Positions 51,544-58,856 of a DNA stretch of 64,000 nucleotides are shown in pieces (position 1 is the first letter of the stretch; every line of letters starts with the position of its first letter). Source of the stretch: Luteibacter jiangsuensis (GTDB taxonomy: Bacteria > Pseudomonadota > Gammaproteobacteria > Xanthomonadales > Rhodanobacteraceae). The stretch covers positions 434,001-498,000 of the forward strand of contig NZ_JAUSSK010000001.1 of assembly GCF_030812295.1 (NCBI RefSeq). The letters run 5' to 3'. The notes under the pieces were generated by a model. It saw only the letters and a program-made list of their open reading frames with translations. It was not told where the DNA came from and made no database searches. Made by a program: the position numbers and the translations under genes.

Positions 51544-53660
51544 CGCTCGACTTCCCTTTGCACCTCGGGCCACAACGGTTCGGTCGCTCCCACGGGCGAG
51601 AGCGAACGCACGATCTTTCCGTTCTCGAGAACCAGGACGCGATCGGCGCTGGCGATGGTTTCCGGCCGATGTGCGACGATGATCCGCGTGAGTTCGAGTC
51701 GGCGCACGGCGTCGTTCACCTCACGCTCCCGTTTCACATCCAGATGGCTCGTGGCCTCGTCGAGAAATAGGACCAGAGGCGCGGCGTAGAGCGCGCGGGC
51801 GAGAATCACCCGCTGCTTCTGTCCCCCCGACAGTGCGCTGCCCATGTCCCCGATTAGGCTCTCATACCCCATAGGCATGGCGCAGATATCGTCATGAATG
51901 GCAGCCGCGCGCGCGGCGTCCTGCACGCGATCGATATCGAAGTCCGGGTCGAAGAAGCCGATGTTCTGGGCGATGGTGCCGGCGAAGAGCTGGTCCTCTT
52001 GCATGACCGCGCCGATGGCATGGCGGATTGAGCCGCCGTCCGCGCCGGTGATATCCACGCCACCGATGCTGATCGATCCACGGGACGGCTTTAGCACGCC
52101 GAGCAGAACCTTCATCAACGTGGTTTTTCCACACCCCGACGGGCCGACGAAGGCGACAGATTCGCCAGCGACGATGGAGAACGAGCAATCCTCGAGAATC
52201 CACGGTTCGCTTTCGGAATACCGAAACGAAAGCCCGCGAGCCTCGATACCCAATGAAGTGCCCTTGAAGTTCGCTTCGCGGGCGGGTGGCATAGGTTCCG
52301 GCTCCGACAGGACGACATCTGCGAGCCGACTGCCGTGCAGACGCAGCATGCGAAAATCGAACGATTTGTCGATCAGGCTGCCCACTCGCTGAACGAATTG
52401 CTCCTTGTAGGCAAGGTAAGCGACGAGCATGCCGACCGAGAACGACGCGTGCATCGCCAGCGATGCGCCAAGCCATACGACGGCGACCCGTTCGAGGCCA
52501 AAGATCAATTGGTTCACTGTCAGGAAGGCGAGGCCGGCGCGCGCGATCGCGTTTTCGAGGTTCGTGGAGTTCACGACCAGATTATCGTGCGCCACGCGGC
52601 GAAAGGATTCCCTCCCGGCTACTTTGAGGCTCTGCATGCCCCGTACCGTTTCAAGCAGATGGGTCTGCTGCATGGCGGAGGCGAGAAGATGTTTTTCGTT
52701 AAGGGCTCGCACCTTCCGGAACGCCAGCGTGCGGACGGTCAAGTAAAGCGCGGTGGCCGCAACCGACAGGGACGCGAGGGCGGCGCTGTAGAAGCACATC
52801 AGCCCGAGAGTGATCGTGGCCATCACGCCGTCGATGATGGCTTCGACGAAGCCGGTCGTGAGCGTTCCCTGGATGGTCTGGACCGAGCCGATGCGGGATG
52901 TAATGTCGCCAAGATGTCGCCTCTCGAAGAACTCGAGCGGAAGGCGCAGCATATGTGCGAAGACATCGTTCAGCCACTGCATGCTCAGCGATGCGGACAG
53001 TTGCACGACGGCGAAGCCGCGCAACCAGGTGACCACGGCCTGGAAAACCGTCGCCAGGCCGAAGGCGAGCCCCAGCACGGTCAGCAGGCCGCTGTCCGCA
53101 CTCACCAGCGCTTGGTCGACCACCCACTGAAGGTAGAAGGGCGCCAGGAGCACGCACGCCTGGAGCGTCAGCGACAAGCCGAGCATGGTTCCCAATGCGG
53201 ACTTCAGACCCCTGATAGGGCCCATCAGGGATCGGATGGCCACTTCGGGCTCGGGTGCCTTCTGCGTGAAATCGGGGCCGGGCTCCATCTCCATGACGAC
53301 GCCGGTGAAGTGCTCGGAAGCGTCTGTCCAGGAAAGTGTCCGTTTTCCGTGTGCCGGGTCGACGATTTCCAGCACCCCGCGCCCCGCGCGCGTGAGCACG
53401 ACGAAGTGATTCATGTCCCAGTGCAGCACGCAGGGCGTCCTAACCTTGCGTAGCTCGTGCAATTCCACCCTCAGCGCGCGCGCCCGCATGCCGAGACGAT
53501 GTGCCACGTCCATGAGCACACTGAGTTTCACGCCTTTCATGGACGTCGGGAAGCGCCGACGCATCTGTGCGAGGGTAAGGTCGTGGCCATGCCTGGACGA
53601 GACCATAGCCACGCAGGCGATGCCGCATTCTGCGGGCTCGGATTGCAGAATCACTTTCAT
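51540..53660 (-). CDS. C39-peptidase ABC exporter of the microcin/graspetide-like operon
   Basis: 706-residue CvaB/MceG-type exporter. Peptidase C39 domain with Gln6 and Cys12 (LQSEPAECGIAC), His in MNHFVVLT and Asp in VDPAHG; six-helix ABC domain; nucleotide-binding domain with GPSGCGKTT, LSGGQKQR, LFLDEATSHLD and AHRPE. It has a standard signature motif, unlike the exporter at 39209. It should cleave the precursor after its GAG site and work with the HlyD protein of the operon. It lies between the DUF6624-like gene and GT84. Confidence 0.93.
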   Translation of the reverse strand: MKVILQSEPAECGIACVAMVSSRHGHDLTLAQMRRRFPTSMKGVKLSVLMDVAHRLGMRARALRVELHELRKVRTPCVLHWDMNHFVVLTRAGRGVLEIVDPAHGKRTLSWTDASEHFTGVVMEMEPGPDFTQKAPEPEVAIRSLMGPIRGLKSALGTMLGLSLTLQACVLLAPFYLQWVVDQALVSADSGLLTVLGLAFGLATVFQAVVTWLRGFAVVQLSASLSMQWLNDVFAHMLRLPLEFFERRHLGDITSRIGSVQTIQGTLTTGFVEAIIDGVMATITLGLMCFYSAALASLSVAATALYLTVRTLAFRKVRALNEKHLLASAMQQTHLLETVRGMQSLKVAGRESFRRVAHDNLVVNSTNLENAIARAGLAFLTVNQLIFGLERVAVVWLGASLAMHASFSVGMLVAYLAYKEQFVQRVGSLIDKSFDFRMLRLHGSRLADVVLSEPEPMPPAREANFKGTSLGIEARGLSFRYSESEPWILEDCSFSIVAGESVAFVGPSGCGKTTLMKVLLGVLKPSRGSISIGGVDITGADGGSIRHAIGAVMQEDQLFAGTIAQNIGFFDPDFDIDRVQDAARAAAIHDDICAMPMGYESLIGDMGSALSGGQKQRVILARALYAAPLVLFLDEATSHLDVKREREVNDAVRRLELTRIIVAHRPETIASADRVLVLENGKIVRSLSPVGATEPLWPEVQREVER

Positions 53661-53692
53661 TCAAACGCTTCCCTGTCCTCCAGACCGCACGG

Positions 53693-54616
53693 TCACGGCT
53701 TGGCAGCGGGCGTGATCACGCCGAGCTGTTGCCTGATATGTTCGTCGACGACCCGTTCGTTGAACGGTTTGGTGGACGGGTTGCCCTTTCCGTCGTCCTT
53801 GAACTGGGTACCATAGATCTGCGGGAGGTTCTTCGACCATAGGAATCGGTCGAGCGTGGCCGCGGCGATCCACGCCGCCGACGATTCACCTTTTGCCATG
53901 GCCGCCAGAGCGAGCGAGTGGGCGAGCAGATAGTCGTCGGGTGTGGTGCCGTGCTGCATGATGAACGCGGCTTCCTTGAAATCGTTGCCGGTGTGCAGCA
54001 AGCCATTGGCGACAAGTTCATGCGTGCGCGTGCGGCGCGCCGTGTCTCCGGCGGACACCGCGGCCCAGTCGATCGGGTTTTTCTGCCGGACGTCCTGGTC
54101 CTCCTTGAACATCCGGTCCATCTCTGCGTTCGGCTGATCAGTGTCACCGACGACATAGGCGCGACCGGGTTGCCAATCGCGGGCCACGGTCTCGCTCGTG
54201 TCCGCATGGTCGAACAGCCACGGCCCGAGGCCAACGCCCGGCGGGACGCCGGCGATACCCACTTCGACCTTGCCTGATCTGGGCCTGAGTTCGAAATCCT
54301 TGACCTTGCCGGAGGCGTCACGGAACGATACCAGCGCATAGGCGCCCTTATCCGAGAACGCGGAAAGCGGGTGACTGTCGGCTGTCGCGTCGGCGACGGA
54401 GAAAAGGTTGTTGGTGACGTTCATGCCCTTGGGTTGAATAAGCTCACCTGTCGGCGCCCCCGAGGCATCCCCGATGCGCATGACGATCATCGCTTTGCCG
54501 TCGATGTGTAGCGCCCAGTTTCCGCTAACCTCCTTCAGGGTGGTAGCGGCTGCGCCGGCAGAGAACGAAAGGAAAAAAATCAGAGTCCAGGCGGTTTTGT
54601 GTAACTCGCGTGCCAT
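53693..54616 (-). CDS. secreted DUF6624-like protein
   Basis: 307-residue exported protein with a signal peptide ending near AGAAATT. The N-terminal 130 residues are beta-rich (GNWALHIDGKAMIVMRIG). The C-terminal part has the DUF6624-like pattern FIMQHGTTPDDYLLAHSLAL, ESSAAWIAAATLDRFL and PQIYGTQF. ATG 54616 was chosen because GGAGA precedes it; the upstream in-frame start is TTG. Function is unknown. A periplasmic protein inside a bacteriocin operon may serve immunity or maturation after export. Confidence 0.65.
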   Translation of the reverse strand: MARELHKTAWTLIFFLSFSAGAAATTLKEVSGNWALHIDGKAMIVMRIGDASGAPTGELIQPKGMNVTNNLFSVADATADSHPLSAFSDKGAYALVSFRDASGKVKDFELRPRSGKVEVGIAGVPPGVGLGPWLFDHADTSETVARDWQPGRAYVVGDTDQPNAEMDRMFKEDQDVRQKNPIDWAAVSAGDTARRTRTHELVANGLLHTGNDFKEAAFIMQHGTTPDDYLLAHSLALAAMAKGESSAAWIAAATLDRFLWSKNLPQIYGTQFKDDGKGNPSTKPFNERVVDEHIRQQLGVITPAAKP

Positions 54617-54657
54617 CTTTATGCTCTCCAAATGTTTTTCGTTATCGCGAGCACGCT

Positions 54658-55761
54658 TCAGGCGAGCTCGGTATAGAACGGATTTTGCGCGGAAAACGAC
54701 GTAGGTCCGTTGCCGGAAGGCGCGGAGAGCGCATGGAAGTCGCCGGACGCTTCGAAGCCTCGCGTGGAGATGTGCGTGGGCAGGGCGGTCGTGCCGGCCC
54801 GTCCCTGGTTCGCCAGCATGCCCGCGAAGGATGCCAGCAGGGGCAGTTCCGGAACTAGCTGTTCAACGAAAAGAAATTGCCCCGACGGATTGACCTCTAG
54901 GAAGTGCGCGTCACCTTGCCTATCGACGACGATGTCGAGGCATCCATAAGACAGCCCCGCCTCGTCCATGAAGGCGAGAATAGTTTGCTCCAGGCCGTTA
55001 TCCAGCTTGACGGCATCCACCGAGGTATCAGGCCCTTCGATGAACATACGTGCGTCGACGAAGTATCCTCCATCACGCTTGGTGATTTTTGCCGCATGGA
55101 CGGTTCGCCCGATCACCGTGACGCGAAGCTCGAGAGCCTTCTCGATGAATTGTTGATATATCGAAGGCGATGCCTCGACGGTGTCCCGGTCGAGCTCGGA
55201 AGTGCTTTCTATCAGGCTTGTCGAGGCGAAGCGAAGCGTGTCGCTGGCGACATGGCGCCAGTAGTGGGGCGAAAAAGGCTTCACGGCAACCCGCCCCGTT
55301 CGCTCAACGAAGGCGCAAACCGCTTCGAAACTGTCGGTGATGATCGTGGCCGGAACGCGAAATCCCAACCGTCTGGCCAGGGCCAGCTGTCGCGCTTTGG
55401 TCAGGTGCCGTGTTCCGATGCCACCCACGACGAACGGCGACATGCTAGTGGCAAGGGTCGCCAAGCATTCGTAGGCCTCCGCGCACTCCCGGACGACAAA
55501 GGTCCTCGCATGATCCGCGATATGGTCGAGGTTGCCGTGCCGGATGGGCCGTCGGTGCCAGACCGAGTGAAAGCGTTCGTACTTCGCCCCGTGCATCCAT
55601 ATCTGGCCGTCTCCACTGGCCGGGTCGAGCATCAACCGCTGTTCGGCAGACACGCCCACGCCGTCCCAGATCAACGCTGTGTGGCCGATTTCCCGTAGGG
55701 CCCACGCTACAGCGACGGCGTGATAATCGGTGGAGTTTCCTAAAATCAGATGCGATGGCAT
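54658..55761 (-). CDS. graspetide-type ATP-grasp peptide ligase (MvdD/MvdC-like)
   Basis: 367-residue ATP-grasp enzyme closely following the microviridin/graspetide ligase pattern: LILGNSTDYHAVAVAWALRE, VWHRRPIRHG, TKARQLALARRLGFRVPATI, AVKPFSPHYW, YQQFIEKALELRVTVIGRTV, GLSYGCLDIVVDRQG and HFLEVNPSGQFLFVEQL (metal-binding Glu and Asn). Such ligases phosphorylate Asp/Glu side chains of a precursor and form esters or amides with Thr/Ser/Lys. The precursor gene lies just upstream and its core is rich in Ser/Thr and Asp/Glu, so the pairing is convincing. The ATG at 55761 has AGGGA at good spacing. A terminator-like hairpin sits between the two genes. Confidence 0.85.
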   Translation of the reverse strand: MPSHLILGNSTDYHAVAVAWALREIGHTALIWDGVGVSAEQRLMLDPASGDGQIWMHGAKYERFHSVWHRRPIRHGNLDHIADHARTFVVRECAEAYECLATLATSMSPFVVGGIGTRHLTKARQLALARRLGFRVPATIITDSFEAVCAFVERTGRVAVKPFSPHYWRHVASDTLRFASTSLIESTSELDRDTVEASPSIYQQFIEKALELRVTVIGRTVHAAKITKRDGGYFVDARMFIEGPDTSVDAVKLDNGLEQTILAFMDEAGLSYGCLDIVVDRQGDAHFLEVNPSGQFLFVEQLVPELPLLASFAGMLANQGRAGTTALPTHISTRGFEASGDFHALSAPSGNGPTSFSAQNPFYTELA

Positions 55762-55784
55762 GCCCAAAATCCCTGTTCTGGCCA

Positions 55785-55813
55785 ACAAAAGCTCCCTAGT
55801 CACCATAGGGAGC
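55785..55813 (-). terminator. rho-independent terminator/attenuator between precursor and ligase genes
   Basis: On the minus strand GCTCCCTA-TGGTGAC-TAGGGAGC is a perfect 8-bp stem followed directly by TTTTGTT. It lies after the precursor gene and 24 bases before the ligase start. Most transcripts should end here, with read-through giving less of the enzymes. Confidence 0.8.
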
Positions 55814-55912
55814 CGACTTGCGCCTTCCGACGCCACCATTGGGCAGCCAGAGGGTCGTTGTGTCCCGAGGGCGATGCCCCGACATCATCCGCGGCGCAAC
55901 ATCAGTGGTGTT

Positions 55913-56086
55913 TTACCACTCGTAGTCGTAGTCGACGTCACCGGAGCCATGGATGGGGCCCGGGCTTCCGCCGCCGCTGCCCGTGACAGTGCCGGAGTTC
56001 GTGCCGGCACCGCTGATTTCTTCGACTTCGGCGCCCGTCAGGAGACGGCCATACGCGTAGCCCATCGGCTCAACCTTTCCTTTCAT
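55913..56086 (-). CDS. precursor peptide of the microcin/graspetide-like operon
   Basis: 57-residue peptide. Leader part contains LTGAEVEEISGAG; the GAG end equals that of the microcin E492 leader (FGAG) and suits the C39 exporter. The predicted 29-residue core starts TNSGTVTGSGGGSPG and ends HGSGDVDYDYEW. Its Ser/Thr-rich first half and acidic second half are what a graspetide ligase would join. It ends in Trp rather than the Ser of class IIb microcins. ATG 56086 follows GAGG; an internal ATG 21 bases later has AAAGGAAAGG and may be the true start. Confidence 0.85.
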   Translation of the reverse strand: MKGKVEPMGYAYGRLLTGAEVEEISGAGTNSGTVTGSGGGSPGPIHGSGDVDYDYEW

Positions 56087-56240
56087 TTTTTCACACCTCG
56101 TTTTCCATGTGGCGCGATCCATCTATCCGTCGATGAATTACGTCATCGTGCGCGTTTGCGCGTAGTACCGGTTCGTCCTTACCGGAATTCTTCTAGCCCC
56201 CGGCCCCGTCATCGTCCGCCCTCGAATTTAGGAGGACGGG

Positions 56241-57485
56241 TCAGCGAGATAGCGAGTGCCCTCTGAGCGAGTAGATCGGTTCAAAGAGCCAGTCCAGCAG
56301 CGTGCGGCGCTCGCCGAGAACGTCTGCGTCCAGCGTCATTCCGGCGAGCAGGGGCTCCACCTTTCCGTATGCCCTTACCGCTTGTGCGTCGAGCGCTACG
56401 GAGATTCGATACTTCGGACTTGCGCGGGAGTCCGATGCGTCAGATGCGATCGGGCTGCGCGATATGCGTAGTACGTGACCGGCGAAATGTCCGAATTTCT
56501 GGTACGGGTACGCTCGGTACCGAAGAAGAACGGTGTCGGCCGGGCGAATGAATCCGATGGCTTCGCTTGGCACGAGCAATTCCGCCTCAAGCGCGCCGTC
56601 ACCGGGCACGATGCTCATAATGGGCTGGTCGGCCTTGACCGCCTGTCCAGCCTTGGAAAACACCGCCGTGACTACGCCAGCCACCGGCGCGGTCACCGTG
56701 AGGGAGCCATCGGCCTGGATCTTCACCTGATCCTGCCGCAGTGAAGCGACATTGCGCTCGAACTCGGCATCGATTGTCTGACGTTGCGAGGGAAGTTCGG
56801 CTAGGGCTTGCTCGAGCTGCGCTTTTGTGCGGCGGGCGCTGATCAACTCCCGTTCGAGGCCTTCAACTTCGCTCTCGTATGAGATAACGGAAGACTCTTG
56901 CTGCTTGATCTGGAGAATGCTTACGTACTTGGCGTCTCGAAGCTGGTCGAAGCGTGCAAGGATCTCTCGCGAGATGGCGATCTGCTTCTTCCTTGTGGCT
57001 ATCTCGGCATCGATCTTGGTGTCTTCGTCCTTTGCCGCCTTTAGCTGGTTTTGCAGCCCTGCGGCTTGGGCGTCGAGCTGGCGTAGCCGGGCGATGTGGC
57101 CCTCAGTTAGGGCGTGTTGGCTCCCGTCGATCGTCGCGAGAATTGCTGTCTGCGTATCGCCGCTTTGCTGGGTCGATCGAGGGACGGTTATTATGGCTAG
57201 TGGCTCATTGCGAACCACGCGTTCGCCTTCAGCGACAAGTACGCGTTCAATTACGCCCTGCTGCCTGGGGAATACCGTCGATAGCCCGCTTACCGGTACC
57301 AGTTCACCGCTAACGCGGGTCCTGCGTGCATAGCTGCCAAGTGCGAGAAACGACAGGGTCCCTATGGCAAACCCCACTACGACACATGCCGCTAGTCGAA
57401 TCGAAAGCGGCTGCGATATCGATGCACCGCCTAACCACCGGTTGTGTCGAGCGCGAACTATTTCTTCGCGAAACAGTTTGTTCAT
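56241..57485 (-). CDS. HlyD/CvaA-type membrane fusion protein
   Basis: 414-residue periplasmic adaptor linking the C39 ABC exporter to an outer-membrane channel. One N-terminal helix (LAACVVVGFAIGTLSFLALG, about residues 31-50), a lipoyl/barrel half motif (VFPRQQGVIERVLVAEGERV), a long coiled coil (about residues 115-260), the second half (VTAPVAGVVTAVFSKAGQAV) and a C-terminal beta domain. This matches CvaA/MceH-type adaptors. It is the first gene of the operon, with AAGGACG before the ATG, and is separated from the precursor gene by 154 bases. Confidence 0.92.
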   Translation of the reverse strand: MNKLFREEIVRARHNRWLGGASISQPLSIRLAACVVVGFAIGTLSFLALGSYARRTRVSGELVPVSGLSTVFPRQQGVIERVLVAEGERVVRNEPLAIITVPRSTQQSGDTQTAILATIDGSQHALTEGHIARLRQLDAQAAGLQNQLKAAKDEDTKIDAEIATRKKQIAISREILARFDQLRDAKYVSILQIKQQESSVISYESEVEGLERELISARRTKAQLEQALAELPSQRQTIDAEFERNVASLRQDQVKIQADGSLTVTAPVAGVVTAVFSKAGQAVKADQPIMSIVPGDGALEAELLVPSEAIGFIRPADTVLLRYRAYPYQKFGHFAGHVLRISRSPIASDASDSRASPKYRISVALDAQAVRAYGKVEPLLAGMTLDADVLGERRTLLDWLFEPIYSLRGHSLSR

Positions 57486-57503
57486 CGTCCTTGAACCCTA
57501 TGA

Positions 57504-57520
57504 GCAACATCGCATGTTGC
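57504..57520. promoter_or_regulatory. inverted repeat in the operon leader before HlyD
   Basis: GCAACAT-CGC-ATGTTGC is a perfect inverted repeat with 7-base arms, placed 19-35 bases before the HlyD start and just downstream of the promoter-like hexamers. Its position suits an operator or an mRNA hairpin controlling the whole operon. Confidence 0.55.
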
Positions 57521-57531
57521 CTACCAGATTT

Positions 57532-57560
57532 ACGCTAGTACTTTATCGTGGATTCGTCAA
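57532..57560 (-). promoter_or_regulatory. candidate promoter of the microcin/graspetide-like operon
   Basis: On the minus strand TTGACG (57555-57560) and TAGCGT (57532-57537) are 17 bases apart. The -35 fits well, the -10 poorly. No other candidate with correct spacing is apparent between 57486 and 57600. Confidence 0.4.
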
Positions 57561-57854
57561 CGTAACAGCCGTGTCTTGGGGCCGGCGTCACGTTTCGTAA
57601 GTTTGTGCGGTTTAACGAGCCTCAAACGCGCATGTAAGAGGACGCGCCGAGCTAGATGATCGAACGCGGTTGCCTGACATCTTGGAACAGATCGAGGCGC
57701 GTCACGAATAGAAGTCCAATCAAGAACAACATCTACGGCGAGATCGCCTCTCTCGGGTTGTGGCAGGACGGCGCTCGCAGCCAGACCGAACACTAAGCGG
57801 ACCAAGCCGGCCATCACCAATCCGCGGTGTTTCCGACTCCGATTCGCTGACGGC

Positions 57855-58154
57855 ACCGCATGCGTGCGTCTACCACACGAGCTGAAGCAGCACTTCCGTG
57901 AGTGGTTAGAGAGTCGCTATCCCGACCGTGCTGCCCACATCATCAGCCTCATCCAGCAGATGAATGGCCGCAAGGATTACGACAACAATTTCTGCGACGC
58001 GCATGCGGGGGCAGAGCGTGTTTGCGGACATTACCCGCAAGAGGGTGCAGATAGCTTCGAGAAAGCGAAGTTGCACCGGGCGTGGAACACGGCGTTGGAC
58101 ACTTCTCGATTCGTGCCGCCACGGATTGCTTCGCCGCAGGGTAAGTTGTTTTAG
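57855..58154 (+). pseudogene. frameshifted 3' end of a PA0069-family radical SAM gene
   Basis: One frame reads LPHELKQHFREWLESRYPDR, then IISLIQQMNGRKDYDNNF; a second frame continues TRMRGQSVFADITRKR; the first frame resumes with NTALDTSRFVPPR and SPQGKLF. In order these match the C-terminus of PA0069-family (SplB-like) radical SAM proteins, so at least two frameshifts have destroyed it. The catalytic 5' part is absent from the window. It marks a disrupted chromosomal site at the island edge. Confidence 0.7.
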
Positions 58155-58170
58155 ATGCCCGTGGGTATCA

Positions 58171-58194
58171 AGCCCTGTATTAACCAGGGTTTTT
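58171..58194 (+). terminator. rho-independent terminator of the decayed gene
   Basis: CCCTG-TATTAAC-CAGGG followed by TTTTT, 17 bases after the stop of the PA0069-family remnant. It is the native terminator left behind. Confidence 0.7.
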
Positions 58195-58272
58195 CCAACT
58201 GTAAGTAACAGGATCTACCGGGTGGCCATTACAACTGGCGTTGCCTCAAAGCGAACGCCATAGTAGTGAGGT

Positions 58273-58290
58273 GATAAGGGATGGTTATCA
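58273..58290 (+). repeat. 18-base direct repeat, right copy
   Basis: GATAAGGGATGGTTATCA, 17 of 18 bases equal to 47228-47245 in the same orientation, about 11 kb away on the other side of the peptide operon. Confidence 0.5.
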
Positions 58291-58336
58291 GGGTTAGGAT
58301 GGCGTTCGCGGTCAACCCGCCCCGCATCAACTTCAT

Positions 58337-58663
58337 ATGCGCTTCCTTTGTCTCGCTTATCACAAGGTGAAGTCGGAGCCATTCCGCCAAAGTCGCCGCC
58401 TCTTTCCTGTAAGCACAACGTTGCGCCTCGTTAACGTTAGGAAAGCACTGGACAATGCAACGAATGCTGTGAAGACGATTTGGAGGGACTACGTGCTTTT
58501 GCAGCAAGAAGGGGGATTGATTGCGGAGCTATCGGCGATAAGGCGATCGTTCGCCCACCTTCACGTGAATCGCAGCCTAGGTATCGGGAAAGAAACGGAA
58601 GATACCGTCATTTCGCTACTCAGGAAGGCTCGAAAATCACTGCTTATGCATCCGCAAGAATGA
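58337..58663 (+). CDS. doubtful hypothetical protein, 108 residues
   Basis: Frame from ATG 58337. The C-terminal two thirds look helical and protein-like (VRKALDNATNAVKTIWRDYV, EGGLIAELSAIRRSFAHLHV), but the first 30 residues are Arg-rich and the ATG has no ribosome site. It may be the tail of a gene lost at the island edge. Confidence 0.25.
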   Translation: MRFLCLAYHKVKSEPFRQSRRLFPVSTTLRLVNVRKALDNATNAVKTIWRDYVLLQQEGGLIAELSAIRRSFAHLHVNRSLGIGKETEDTVISLLRKARKSLLMHPQE

Positions 58664-58856
58664 TCGGCGTGAGAAGGAGCTATGAAGTAATGTATCCCGC
58701 ACACGTAGCTGACTAGACCGTGTTATCGAGCACACGGAAGATTGAGGGGACGGGGCGCTGGCGCCTTCGGTCGTCTTTTAGAACCTTGATCGGTGCTGAT
58801 ACCCTTGCGGTACCGGTGCTCGCCCAGTGCGCCGGGGCCAATCAGGGAGGCCCATT

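Larger units (their letters stand above)
58155..58856. other. gap with weak coding signals
   Basis: This stretch holds the terminator at 58171, the right copy of the 18-base repeat at 58273, and overlapping short frames on both strands that I cannot assign. The most protein-like is the plus-strand frame at 58337-58663, listed separately. Confidence 0.4.

Noticed and set aside
58229-58507. Minus-strand frame of 92 codons with a hydrophobic end
   Set aside because: No ribosome site and overlaps other frames of equal quality; the hydrophobic stretch alone is too weak.
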